The position numbers and the translations under genes are program-made. Of a stretch of 64,000 nt of DNA, positions 11,500 through 24,693 are shown piece by piece. Origin of the DNA: Bimastos eiseni (lineage: Eukaryota; Annelida; Clitellata; Crassiclitellata; Lumbricidae); assembly GCA_959347315.1 (NCBI GenBank), contig OY365813.1:13401310-13465309 (forward strand), written 5' to 3'. Position 1 is the stretch's first letter; the number at the start of each line of letters is the position of its first letter. The notes beneath the pieces are model-generated. The model saw nothing but the letters and a program-made list of their open reading frames with translations, made no database searches and was not told the origin of the DNA.

Positions 11500-12435
11500 G
11501 CTCAGCTTGCTGGCGTAAAAGTTGAGCATTTTCAAGCTCTTTCATGTTAATTCTAGCTACCAGATTTTCATAGCAATGTAGCTGATGGAGCAGAACCTTA
11601 TTCATAGCTACAAGTAGTCATGTGTGCCGTTAAATGGCGTGGACCAGTTGTAGAGGACGACCATGGGGATGGGTAGAACGCATACCCGATCATTATGACC
11701 AATATTGGTGTAGACTGCTGCCATGAGATTGTGACAATTGGGGTGCCAGATGTCAGAAAATCTAAACCGCTCATGTTAATGGAGGAGTTCGTGGCAGATT
11801 GGTTGAAGGAAAAGCGTGTTTTGTGCATCAAGTATGAATGGGTCAGTTTCTGGCGCATCAGGAGGTGGTGCAAGAGACGCCACAATATTAGTTCCTGTAT
11901 CACTTGCAAGAGTTGCTTGTACATCACCAGCTGCTGCAAGTGGTGCCAGCACATCAGCAGTAGGTGCAGGAGGTGCTTACGCATCAGCAGCTGGTGCAAA
12001 AGATGCTAACGCATCAGCCGCTTGTGCAAATGGTGCCAGCTCATCAGCAGCTGATGCAAGAGGTGCTAGCGCATCAGAAGCAGGTGCAAGAGTTGCTAGA
12101 ACATCATCAGATGGTGCAAGTGATTCCAGCACATCAGCAACTGGTGCAAGTGGTGCTGGCGAAGGTTTACTGCACTGATTTCTCTGTCTTCATCTATTAA
12201 TCTGTCCATAAAAACTAGCGCTTCAGTAGTCAGTCGTTTTTTTAGAAATGGCTGTGCGATTTTTGGCGTCTTGTGTCTTGCAATTTACTTGCTTAACGCC
12301 ATTAGACATATAGTAATGCGATTCAGTTATGTTAACGTTTATCTTGGCAGCTATCCTACTATACTTTTCCGCTGCCTGATTTAACCGTAGAATAAGGGGA
12401 CCTTCATCCACGGAGAAGCGCGATAAACCAGACAT
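11500..12435 (-). pseudogene. Decayed ORF with alanine-rich 10-residue repeats
   Basis: On the minus strand a plausible N terminus begins at 12435 (MSGLSRFSVDEGPLILRLNQ...) and stops at 12223. A shifted frame continues (FMDRLIDEDREIS), then a third frame holds a 30-bp tandem repeat (about 11930-12165, 7-8 copies) of LAPAADALAP type, interrupted by a stop. A leucine/glutamine-rich stretch (ENAQLLRQQAELMARIDAL) at 11500-11600 runs into the TATG array. The conserved 30-bp period and amphipathic ends suggest a former coding sequence with frameshifts. I do not recognise the family. It could instead be a chance frame over a minisatellite. Confidence 0.35.
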
Positions 12436-12756
12436 TTCGTAAAGAATGTTGTTTACAAACAGTTTTCATGAACAAATTTATAGACTAGTTTTAAAACAAT
12501 TATCACGGTTTTTACGCAAGCTCTCAAACCACACAAAAAAGCAGCTATTGTGTTCTATATATTCTTATAAGCCTATGCAGGACGTAGCCAGCTGCATACA
12601 TAGCGGGGCCTCTTCAGACATATTATCATTAGCTGAAGATCTAATGAATGGTGGCAGCGCGGGGTCTGTCGATATCGCAACAGTTATATTAGCGATTTAG
12701 AAGCTGATGAACAAAATTAGACATTAGTTTAGTCCTTATATAGTGACGGAGGGAAT

Positions 12757-12880
12757 TCATTGATGCCGCTACAAAGTTGCATTGGAGCTATCGAGATTTC
12801 GCCCACATATCATTAATTGAATCACTAATGAATGATTGCCGCTCTGGGTACCCTCGTTTTCGTTACCATGTCCTAATATT
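12757..12880 (+). repeat. Dispersed repeat family B, copy 2
   Basis: Collinear with 9603-9730: ATTGATGCCGCTAC, CGCCCACAT, CACTAATGAATG and CTCGTTTTCGTTACCA. Confidence 0.55.
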
Positions 12881-13075
12881 CGTGGGGAGGCTCGCTGCTG
12901 TCCCTGCATGCAATTTGCACTATAATGTAGACGTCTGCATGAGACATTTCAGGTATACATTAAGAGTAGTTGTGCCACTTTGAGCATGATAATGTACAGC
13001 ATTAACTGTGCAAATTCGAATACAAAAGCATAAAACATCATGCGGCTGTAATTTGATTTTAAACTTCTTACAATA

Positions 13076-13142
13076 AGCAGAGCCATTGTGCGAGAAGGAC
13101 TTGTACAAGGTCCCTACACAGTAACTCGTCGGCCTAGGATCG
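13076..13142 (-). mobile_element. tRNA-derived SINE fragment
   Basis: Contains the GAAGGACTTG-ACAAGGTCCCTACACAGTAAC stretch shared with the SINE copies at 43858 and 45528, truncated before the tRNA head. Confidence 0.5.
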
Positions 13143-13414
13143 AAAGGGAAGGGATACAAAAATCGCCCACGTCACAAACCTGCTCATACGCAGAAGACTG
13201 ATGAAGAAGACATACGTATGTAGACGCATATACACATGCAAACATCCATACAGACAAGCACCCACACATGCATGTATCCATATATTATACATACATGCAT
13301 CCATACACAGTACATACTCATGCTGTCTACGAACATGCACACATTCACATACCTACACGCACGCGCAACGCACGGATACCAATTAATCAATCAATCACTC
13401 ATAAAAGATATATA

Positions 13415-14130
13415 TGTATGCATGTATGTATGTATGTATATATGTATGTATGAATGTATGCATTGTATGCATGTAAGTATGTATGCGTGTATGTATGTAT
13501 GTATGAATGTATGTATGTATGTATGTATGTATGTATGTATGTATGTATGTATGTATGTATGTATGTATGTATGTATGAATGTATGTATGTATGTATGTAT
13601 TTTTGTATGTATGTATGTATGTATATATGTATGCATACTCGTATGTATGTATGTATGAAAGTATGTATGTATGTATGTATGAATGTATGTATGTAAGTAT
13701 GTATGTTTGTGTGTATGTATGTATGTATATATGTATGCATGCTTGTATTTATGTATGTGTGTGTATGTATGTATGTGTATGTATGTATGTATGTATGCAT
13801 GTATGAGTGTATGTATGTATGCGTGTATGTGTATGTATGCATGCATGTATGTATGTATGTATGTATGTATGTATGCATGTATGAATGTATGTATATATGT
13901 ATGTATGAATGTATGTATATATGTATGCATGCTTGTATGTATGCGTGTATGTATGTATGTATGTATATATGTATGTATGAATGTATGAATGTATGTATGT
14001 ATGTATGTTTGTATGTATGTATGTATGTATATATGTATGCATGCTTGTATGTATGTATGCATGTATGTATGTATGTATGTATGTATGTATGTATGTATGT
14101 GTGTATGTATGTATATATGTATGTATGTAT
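13415..14130. repeat. (TATG)n array abutting a LINE
   Basis: About 700 bp of TATG with TGTATGCATG variants. On the minus strand it directly follows the 3' end of the LINE fragment at 14134, so it may have grown from that element's tail. Open frames of up to 278 codons here are repeat by-products. Confidence 0.9.
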
Positions 14131-14133
14131 AAT

Positions 14134-15250
14134 CTTCCCCCCACTGAGGATAGTGAACGCAGCGGAGAGGTTATATTTGCAGGTGGAATGTGGGAATGAC
14201 CAAACTGACGGAGTTCTTTTGGGAGTCCGTTCCAAAGTGCTGGTTCAGAATAGACTAAGGAGTGGTTGCAGAATTTCAGAGACGATGACACTGGAGGTCG
14301 AGATAAAGAAAGATATGACGATGAGCGAGTTGATAGGGCAGTTGTTGGATTTTAAGTATTTCACGAACGTAAGAAGGTTGAGAAGTTTGAAGTGCGTTGT
14401 AGGTGATAGATACAATTTTGTAGCGAATGCGTTGAGAGACTTTGGGCCAATGAAATGATTTGAGATCAGGTGCTATATGATGGTGTGTTGAGGTTTTAGT
14501 GACTGCGCGGGCAAATGCATTCTGAATTGTTAGGAGGCGTCTTATTTGAGAGGAATCAGTGTTATGAAAGAGAGAATTGCAATAATCTAGTTTTGAACAA
14601 TTGATGTGGCTATTGTGCATGCAGTATTGTAGCTTAGAATTGGGCGCAATCGACGAAGCACCTGTTATATGCACATCCGCGGATAGTGATCAGATGGCGA
14701 GTTGAGTTAACTGTTGAGGATTAGTGACAACCCGGATGAGACAGAAGTAATGACCAAATATAGGGTATGGCCATATTCGTGAGTAAGGAAAGAGACATGT
14801 TAGATCAGATTGAAGGAATTTAGAGAGGAACGAAACTGCTTGGGATGCAAATGGATCGACAGGGTTGTCGACGTGGGTGTTAAAGTCGCCAGTGAGAATA
14901 AATTCATGGGGTGTGGTAGCAGCAACAGATCTATAGAAATGAATTGAATTCCTCAAGGAAAGCAGTTGGTTTTGCGGAGTAAGCTGAGGACGTCGGAGTT
15001 CGGTAGATATTGTATACTGGTGTCGGTAGTTTGATGGTTACAGATGATGAATCGAAGGTTTTGTACGGGTATGTGGGAGATGCAAGGACATCGGCTGGTT
15101 CACGAATTAGGAAGGCAAAACCTATAGTCTATATGGAGTGGAATCGACTACCCATCGAGAAGAGGTTCTGGCTGGCTTCTACCAACAGGTCAGATACTGA
15201 TGCTGCATGTTCCAGACGAAGCATCTTATACCATCAACCCAGATCGGTGG
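14134..15250 (-). mobile_element. Internally deleted non-LTR retrotransposon (LINE)
   Basis: Minus-strand fragments in order: an endonuclease region (FDSSSVTIKLPTPVYNIYR about 15070-14990, then FILTGDFNTHVDNPVDPFAS about 14910-14850, the GDFN endonuclease motif), then directly the reverse-transcriptase C terminus (SKLDYCNSLFHN about 14600, and SEPALWNGLPKELRQF about 14240-14195). The central RT core is missing between about 14690 and 14640. Frames are broken by stops and shifts, so this is a dead copy. Confidence 0.8.
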
Positions 15251-16035
15251 TTGTAGCCTGTTGGCTGAGAACATTGATTCCTTGGTCTCAGTGAAACACA
15301 AGCTTATCGGTCGCTCTGCCTTTATACTATCAGTAGCAGTTCTATAGAATTACATACAAATAGTTATATATTACAGGCACTATAACAGTCTTAATGCCGA
15401 CTGTATCATTTAGCATTGCGTCTAATACACGTCAGCTTCTGTCTGTCTGTCTGCCTGTCTATCTATCCGTCTATCTGTCTGTCTGTCTGTTCTATACAAT
15501 GACGGCTAGTCTGTGTGCGCGTGTGTGTGTGCGCGCGCACGTGTGTTTGTCTATCTTTTTTGCAGACGCTCTGTCTGGAACGATCTTTCTCCGGCGAGCG
15601 AACAGATGCAGTTACTATTGCTTGTTTTCTCTGCTTTATATCATATATAGACATATATATATAATACATATATTATATATTCATATGTATATGCATCGAC
15701 ATTTATGAATAATATATGTATATTTGTTCTTAACTCAGCGGGGATGGGGTTTACCAATAGTGTAAATAACAAGATGTTAATCGGATCCGTTAACTGGCTT
15801 CAGCTCATCTTCGATCGTGTCCGTAGATTTCTGTTCTTCATCTCCACCTCTTCCTTCTCTTCTTCTTCCTCCTCCTTCTTCTCCTCCTCCTCCTCCTATT
15901 TGTCATGATCCTCCTTCACCTACTTCTTCTCTTATGTTTACGGTCAGCCCGTGAAAGACACTCATGGACAGAGCCCATCGATACCTCACTATGCGGCGCA
16001 GAGGACACCAACTTTGACTCCTCAGTATCTGTTTA

Positions 16036-16130
16036 ACGACGCTATGTGATAACAAGGATCTTTAGCGTCACCCTCCTCCTTCACCCAGACTTGGAACTGG
16101 CACTACCAGAGTGCAACAGTGACGGAATTT
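16036..16130 (+). repeat. Dispersed repeat family A, copy 2
   Basis: CTATGTGATAACAAGGATC, then TTAGCGTCACCCTCCTCC, CTTGGAACTGGCACTACCAG and CAGTGACGGAATTT; best preserved copy together with 17560. Confidence 0.6.
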
Positions 16131-17397
16131 CCCAGACGTCGCAAGGACGCAACCAGATATACGACAAAGTTGTATCCCTAACACCGCTCTCTCTCTCCCT
16201 CTTACTGTGTGTCTGTCTGTCTGTCTTGATGTTCGTCTGTTTTTATGTCCGTCTCTAGCTATGCAATCACCCTCTGCCGCTCTGTCTCTGTCTGGTTTTC
16301 TCTTCCTGTTTCAATCTCTTTCTCTGTGTTACCATATTTCAGTCGCTGATATTTTGCCTCTCTTTCATTCAGTCTGTGTCTCCGAATTCCTCTCTCTCTC
16401 TCCCTCTCCCTCTCTCTCTCTCTCTCCCTCTCTCTTCTGTCTATCTGCTTCTGCCACTTCATCTATCATGGTATCTGACTCTATTACAGCTACCGCGTAA
16501 AACAAGTAGTTTCTTTGCGATCAAGTAACACGATCAGAATAATTCTTCTAACATGCACATCTCTTCTTCTTAGATTTCTCTTACCTCGGTCAGGTTCAGA
16601 CATCGAATGGCGCCACTCCTGTCGACGGTGGGTTTCTTCCTTCAGTTTCCATATGTCATCTGCCAGTTTAGCAGCAAATCGGATTCAATAATAACATGTA
16701 TTCAACACTCACAAGGACATACCAAGCAAATCTGGCGTGAGCCACGTAAGTCCTCGGCTTAACGAAGGACCACTCAACATATTCATTGACTGGTTTTAGG
16801 TCAAATCCACCAAGGTTTCGGGTCAACAAGTGCACGACTATTTGCCTTCGAGAGGTTCTTAAAGGCGCCATGTAAATAGCCAGATACATACGTATATATA
16901 CAACATTTCTTCTTAGCTATTTACTTCGCACCCAAATTCCTCAAAAGATGAAGGCATGGTGAAGGTAGGCCTATATCGAAACGTTTCCGTGTTTCCCAAT
17001 CTTCCACAACCTCATGTAAGAACCTCTATTATCCAATATATCCAAAGACTTCCTTTGAATTCCCCCAATTCTTTTTCGAGAAAGGAGAAGGTCGAGACCG
17101 TCCATCTTTGTTACGACACATTACGTGTCGTTAAGCAGTAACTAACCTGTCGTCTTCAACGTGCTCACTTCGCACACAGCGACGGTCCAACAATTATTGT
17201 CTAACTCTTTCGCCGTGCACACCCGTCAAATTGACATCCCAGACCAAGGTATAAGCATACAACTCATTATGACGGCGTCTTCTTGACAGATGTAGGTTTT
17301 TGACACCAGCTCAAAACGCTCTGAGTCTGTTAAGGAATAATTATTATCAATATACTGTAGGCTTCTCACGCCATAATTCTAATATAGGCCTACATGT

Positions 17398-17513
17398 GTA
17401 TATATATATATATATATAATTTTAAATATATAAATATATATATAAATATATATATATAAATATATATATAAATATATATATAAATATATATATAAATATA
17501 TATATATATATAT
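17398..17513. repeat. (TA)n/(AAATATAT)n tract
   Basis: TATA dinucleotides alternating with AAATATATATAT units over 115 bp. Confidence 0.9.
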
Positions 17514-17559
17514 CAAAGCGAGCAAAAGCTGCAACTCCTGCGAGTTGCTTGTGGTTTCA

Positions 17560-17680
17560 GTTTAGCGACACTTTGTGATGGCAAAAACATTAGCGTCCAC
17601 CTCCTTCTTCGTCCCGGCTTGGGACTGATACTATCTGAATACGAGCAGAGGTGATATTACATTCTTGTTGCATATTATGC
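17560..17680 (+). repeat. Dispersed repeat family A, copy 3
   Basis: GACACTTTGTGATGGCAAAA, then TTAGCGTCCACCTCCTTCTT and GGCTTGGGACTGATACTA, collinear with the other copies. Confidence 0.55.
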
Positions 17681-19033
17681 CAAATCTAATGTATTGTAAT
17701 GTAATCGAGCATTTATATAGCCCCTTCACCTCAATGCTTCAACAGAATAAAATTCCAGAAGTTCAGATGCGGTCTTACGTCAGAGCATCAACGACACTAT
17801 GCAACAATATTGTGTGTTAGGGACTTGTTCAATGTTACCGTCTCAAATTAGGTTTAGAACAATGTTGCCTCTAAGCTGTGCGCATGTGCGCGCGTGCGCG
17901 CGTGCACGGGCCGTGGAGACAGCGCACACCATGATATTGTTTACGCTAAAATTACGAGTCAGGATTTCTTTTTATGAAACTATGCAAATCGAGTCTCCCA
18001 GCCGGCTGCGGCCTACCTAACTCCAGAAACTTTGGTTACTTGGCTTATGCGTCTCCTTATTATTACCCTTTTTTCTTTAACTTGGCTTGCGTAAAGTTTG
18101 TCATGATTAGACGTCGGTTCGTTGCTTCGTCGGAGTCCTTTCAATACTTCTTTGTATGTTCCCGTCGAGCTACAGAGCTGAAATTGTGCACACATGTCAC
18201 GCTTGGATGACAACACAATGTATCAAATTGTTACGGACATAACTTAAAAATTTAGAAAAAAATGACAAAAAATGCACAAATTAAGTTAAGTATCGTTTAG
18301 CAGCACAAACAAGTCCACTCTGGCGAGTTTACATCATAAATGACCTCTTAAGTAAATGGATCGATTGCACCATCTACCAGATTACCAAAAGTCAATAAAA
18401 GAGGGTCCCGAAAAACCTATGTTTTTGCTTCCACTAGTTTATCTTTAGAGAGTGGACTTTTCTTAGGTTTTAAGAACTTATCACCATGCATAGGCTCTTA
18501 GATAATTTTGTTCTTAATTTAACTATAATCGCATTCAGCTCGGACCTTCGCACGAAAATGTGAAACATTTATGAAATGTCGCGCATACAAATTTCGTGCA
18601 CACAGATACTCAAAGATTAGAGGTTTGCATTGGTTTAGAACCCACACTCCTCGCGTTACAGGGCGTGTGCACTTTCCCGTCGGTTGCCTTCCCCAAACAA
18701 ACATCCAATGATTCTGGCATTCGACTGATAGCCAGCCACCTCCACCGAAAGTCGTCGGTTAGTCGACTTGTTATTGGTTTCGGTGACTCCAGCTGATGGT
18801 TCCGTGGCGTCGACTTTCTGCAACGTAACGCCATCAACACGGATCATGCAACAGCCTCCATTAGGAGAAACTGACTCCGAACGAACGCTCCTTCCTGCTT
18901 CGCTGGGCTGTGGTTTCTGCAGCTGTTTAAGCCACAGCAGCAGCAGCAGCAGCACCAACAGCAACAGCATCTGCTGCCAATTGCCGCGTAATGTGTTGCT
19001 GAAGAGATAGAGAGATGGAGCGCCGTCCGCGCA

Positions 19034-19040
19034 TATAAAT
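19034..19040 (+). promoter_or_regulatory. Possible TATA box of the Ly6-like gene
   Basis: TATAAAT lies in a GC-rich setting about 350 bp upstream of the start codon at 19392. An acceptor-like TTTGTCTTCACAG near 19331 leaves room for a 5'UTR intron. Position and context only; no transcript evidence. Confidence 0.3.
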
Positions 19041-19391
19041 ACACATTCCCAATTGTTGCAGCGCGTGCGTGTGATGTTTTGAACCATCGGAGGGAGCGAG
19101 GGAGCAAGAGAGAGGGAGGGAGGGAGGGAGGGAGGAGGATAAGGAGGATGAGGAGACCGATGTAAATATTGATCATAGAGCGACAAGCTAGCTATACACA
19201 AAGAAGTCGAAGCTACACGTGCTTTGAAAACTGCGTCGTCCTGCGGGCAGCTGATTCACGCTCTCGTCTGATGTGTAGGTCTGTTGCAGTATACATGGGC
19301 TTCTTATCACGCCTTGTCTTTGTCTTCACAGACTGTAGGATTGGCCTTGTAGGCTGAGACTGCGTCGAGAGTCGGTCGGTCGGGGGCAGAG

Positions 19392-22300
19392 ATGACGTTG
19401 GTCTGGAATTACACAAGATACTGGACACTTCTTATTCTCTGGATATCGATGCAACTGACGCGTGAGTTGAACATCAGATCGAGAAACCAACTCTGGTCTG
19501 ATCATCTTCAGATTTCATAGGATTTGTTTCTAGAAATATCAGCACGATTTATCAATAATTATATTTGCTATTTGTCCCTATGTTATAATTTGCTCTGTAA
19601 TATGGGGTTAGCAAGAGTTAGCAAGACCTTGGTCTTTTTTGGAATTTTATTCTCCCTATTGGACTCGTTAAATTCGTCACATTAAAATAATTCTTTGTTT
19701 ACCTTCTTTGAAGACAATAAAAGGCATTTGTTTGTTTGTTTCTATTAGTTTCATATTGTGATTATCACTATTTTCACTGCTGAGAATACAATTTAGAGGT
19801 TGTAGAGAACTAGAGTAGAAAGTATTTCTTTGATAGATATAGTCTTAGCGGATGTTCGTTCCTCAAGCGTATACTGTAGCCCGGAAAACGACAGAGTTGA
19901 AATGCTGAACTATTGTAGAAACACTCGTAAGAAGAGAAAATAAATGTCCCTCGGGCCTCTAAAAACCATGGTCAGATAGGTTATTACTATTATAATTGCT
20001 ATTATTTAATTACTATTGATTTTATTATTATTATTATTATTGTCGTAATGGTTGTTGCTACCATTTTATCATTATTATTATTGCTGTTATAATTTTTACC
20101 GCTATAATCGCGATGAACACTATTAATATCATCGTCATTATCATCATCACCACGACCATCATCATTACCCCCCACCCCCATGTGTTGAGCGTTACAAAAG
20201 GACATCTAAAACGGGGCGATATTGGTCTGCAGCCTGAAAGAATTTATTCAGTCATAGCTTCGGAAAAACAGTCAGAGGCTGGCCTGGTTATAGACCGGAA
20301 TTTTATTTTTCTGCGGCCCAGCTGTGACCGCCATCTCAGTTGACATATTTTTTATCCCATTTTTAATACCAGCCCAGCTTCGGCTCGTACATCCGACAAA
20401 CAGAGACGATGGCAAATGTACCACGCAGTCAAAGTCGATCACATCGGACATAATAAGAAACAAGTTTTCTTGTACAAGCCTTTCCGCCAGGATATTCTAG
20501 GGCATTAGATAGAACAAATATTGGCCTAACACGGATCCTAGGCCTATATGGGAATATAAGCCCTTTGTGATATCCATGTTGACAAGCTGTTATGATAACT
20601 TGCATAGCAAACGTCCGAACATTATCTAAAACACTGAAGAATTACCACAAATTACTGCACGCGAATTGAGAACTGAATACAAGAACGCACATTGGGTCAT
20701 ATAGTGTAATGTAAGTCTTCAAAAATATCTCAGGGCCCACGAAAGTCAAGTCAGAGAGACCAGCTTATTCACCGGTCCTATAGCATACCAGATCAAGTCC
20801 GCAATAGCCAGGTCTCTCGCTTCGTTCCGGTGCCAGGTCAAAATCCGGCGGGGTTAAGCCGAGGTTGGTTGCTGTTCTATAGACACGGGCCACGCTTTAA
20901 TTACTGGGCGCAGAATTAGGACGGTGACGTCCGCATTATACGTCATGACGCACATTGATGACCGACCCCCTCACAAATGGGCGATGTCATTAAACGACCT
21001 CGAAAGATTGAGAAAACACATGGCAATCAGATTTTTAGATCCATTATCAATCAAGGCTGTTCTTTAAACAGGGCAAAAGCTTCAGCAGGCGTTGAATGAA
21101 TGATTCGAAAGCGATTACTTGCATTGATTATTCAGTCCTTGTGTTTATGAAACTGTTTTTTGTCTTCAGACGGCGGTCGAGCTAAAGATCGAAGACAGCA
21201 GAATCGTTTGGCTGGTAAGTGTCGCTCTATTCTACGTCTTTAAAAACACATCTGGTCTTGTTTGTGACGCACTGCTGATATTTTCGGAGTTCAGATCCCT
21301 GTGACGAAAAATTACGTCAATCGGATCAGAATCTGACTTCAGTATTATCTGAATCTGATTCAAACTGACCAGAATCTGAATTGAATCATAACTAAGTCCA
21401 ATTTGAACATGGCCGGAATCTGAATCTAATCTAAACTTAACACGACTAGAATCTGAATCGCATTCATTCATATAAGCATGGGTACATATATTCATACATT
21501 CACGAATATTAACTATACATACATATATACAGTCTAGATGCAAACATTCATGCAATCATGCATTCATTCATCCATACTTACATACAGTAATATATGCACA
21601 TATTCATAAACACAGGCAATATACTACATGTAAAATGTATGAGTGCATTGCATGTAAGTCGTAAACGTCCCTCACAGAGGCCATGAATGTAGGAGTAAAT
21701 TGTCCATAGTCCATCGATATTATGTCATAAACTTTTATGTAAAGAGTGACCTAAAAATGCGCCTCATAATTGAACACGTGCATTTGTTGCACTGTCACCT
21801 GATATTAATTGCCTAAAAAGGCAATCAATTTTGCAATCCACAATTGTTTGACTGGGAAATTAGGCCTATATTTATATGCATGAATAGCTAGAAGCGCAAT
21901 AGATATGAATGTGGATTTGTATATTCATATTGACGCACGCGTGGGTCATCCTTGAGCATCGCTAGGCTGCTACTTGTTTGCTCTTGTCACTCTGTAGTGG
22001 CAATATGGTCCTCTCTGTGGGCAAGTGTCTGTCGCGAGATGCCACTTCACGTTACAGGAATTTGTTGTATGATAAGTCTTATTAATGTAGGTGGCAACTG
22101 CCCTCTTTTATCATTAATTTGTATGTGATATAGCTCGCTAAGGGTGTTAATTGCCTCTATCATCAATCTGGGTGACTTCTTTTTCAGCAACCCAGCAGTG
22201 TTATCTTCATCGTTGCTGTTGCTCTTGTTAATGGTGGAGGATGAGGTGGCTGTGATAATGGTGGGGTTGATGGTGATTGTTTTGGCGGATGTGATGGTGG

Positions 22301-24631
22301 TGGTGGTGGTGGTGGTGGTGGTGGTGGTGATGCTGCTGCTGCTGATGATGATGGTGATTATGAGGCTGCTGCTGCTGCTGATGTTGGTGATGGTGTTGGT
22401 GAAGACGGTGATGGTGGTGATGATGATGATAACGATGAAGATGATGACGCTGATGCTGATAATGATGATGATGATGGTGGTCGTGTTGACGATAATGATG
22501 ATAATAATGATGATGATATTGATGATGATGGTGGTGGTGGTTGTCTCCTATGGTAATAGGTACATGTAAGTCGTGCGAGCTGAATGCTTTGAAGAGGAAT
22601 GTTAATACGGGAAGTTCTTTCTTAACGAACCTATGACATTAAAGATTGATTGGTGACAAAGTGAGCACAGCTGCGTCTTCTCACGTTCATCGTTATCTGT
22701 TCCGTGATTGTCTCAAAGGATTCGCTGTTCCCATAGCTTTCCACGGCACGTTCCGCAAGCTTCTGCTTTCTAGATAATCTAACTTCAGAGATACACATTA
22801 ATGGTTCACAGGCTATAGCTAAACAATGGTAGGCATATAGAGTTCCTGTTTGCATATTTACATAAATATGTACATGTATTCAAAACTGTCCTTTTCAGCC
22901 GAGGATTAGGCCGGGAGCGCCTCTGAGTAGATATCTTTAAGGGGCGCTATATCAAGTAATTTTGATTGATTGATTGAACATACAAGGAGACATACATACT
23001 TGGCCTAGATACTCTGAACATCCATGCCATCTGTCAGTTGTCGACGGGAACCCTTTGGTTGGTTCCACGGTTGAGCGTGGGCCCACCACTTTTGACTCTT
23101 TTCAGCTTACGTGCATAGTTATGCTAACTGACGTATTTTACTCGTTCACCATGACATTTTACATCATTCATTTAGACCAGCGCAGAGCAGATATCTCAAG
23201 GGGCGCTATATAAATGCTCGATTATATTACATTACATATACATACATATATATATATATGTATATATACATATGTATATTTCCAAAGAGCGATACGTATT
23301 TCTTTTAGTCTCTGATTCTTGTCTTTTCATTCGAGAGGAACTTTAGGGTCTCGATTGAGCATTGATGTAGCGCCATTTCTCTGTACGATCGTTGTCTAAT
23401 TTCCCTTATCGTTTGTCGTCCATATTGTCACTAATAAATCCGAACGCCTTGACCTTCGGCGATGAGAGGACGGACGACAGCGGCGGCCTGGAAGAGAACG
23501 TCCTGCGAAGATTTCCGAAGGGATTTTCCTCAGGGATGGTATAGCGCTTCTCCAGGGAAATTCAGCGACGGATATTATCAATTCCTCCTGAACGAAATAA
23601 CTACCTCTCGTCCTAATAGACTGTGTAGTCTATTGTATATAGGCTGTTGGGTCTACGACTCTACGCATGTGATTAATTGCTTCATTGCGCCACCACCACC
23701 ATTATCATCATCATCATCGTCGTCGTCGTCGTCGTCGTCGTCATCATCATCATCATCATCAGTTCCTGACCCCAACCCTCTGGCGGCAATGAATACTAAT
23801 GAACGATCTCCACTGTCCTCTGCTATTTATCAAGTCTATTACTCCCTAGGTGTTACTTCATTGATGTTCTGCCCTCGTTAATGTCTGCAGAGTTGTTTGG
23901 ATACATAGTGATCGTTCTAGGTCATCTTACTTATTTCCCGTTGTCTTGAAATTCCTACTATATACTATATATATACATCCATATATATATGCATTCATTT
24001 CTGCTCTAAGAATTCTTTTCTCATCTTTCTTTTGCATTGTCCAACATTATGACCAGCAGTCCTGTCGGAAAATCGGATGAATCATCATTTTCTATATTTT
24101 TATATTGGTTTCTTTGTTATGTGATCAATGACCATAGGGCCCCATGGTCACCGGACAATTCGGCGACGGACAACTCGGCGACGGACAATTCGGCGCCTTT
24201 AAACTTTTCATCAATCCAGCTTTGACTTAGGTCATGATTCTTTTAATCGCGTCCAGCTTCCATATAAAAGTGAATCATTTTATCAATCCAGCTTCCATTT
24301 AAACATAACTATTTTCATCACATCCGGATTCTACTTAGGTATGATTCCTTTCATCACATCCAGCATCAACTTAAGCATGAACCTTTCATCATACCAGCTT
24401 TCATTTAAACGTGAAAACTTCATTGTGCCAAATTGCTCGTTTTCTAATATCTTGCTAATAACATAATCAACATAGAGACCGTATCGCATCCTTCGCGCGT
24501 CTGCTAACAGTATGTTAGAAACCTCATCCGTCGCCTAATTGTGCGGGCGCCGAATTGTCCGTGCCGAACTGTCCGGCGCCGAACTGTCCGGCACCGGACA
24601 ATTCGGCGCCGAATTGTCCTAAAACCGGGCC

Positions 24632-24693
<62 letters not shown>

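Larger units (their letters stand above)
15251..19033. other. Intergenic stretch without a supported gene
   Basis: Holds CTGT and TC microsatellites (15430-15550, 15840-15900, 16180-16440), two copies of dispersed repeat family A (16036, 17560) and a TA/AAATATAT tract (17398-17513). From about 18650 to 19060 the sequence is more GC- and CpG-rich and probably belongs to the promoter region of the Ly6-like gene. Confidence 0.5.

Noticed and set aside
10879..11605. HTYIHTYIHT and MYVCMYVC ORFs
   Set aside because: Products of the TATG array; the same holds for 13391-14458.
18656..19201. 181-codon minus-strand ORF
   Set aside because: Low-complexity frame over a GC-rich promoter-like region; no domain or splice support.
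23462..23881. 139-codon ORF with a serine run
   Set aside because: Serine run comes from a TCA/TCG triplet repeat; the rest has no recognisable domain or splice support.
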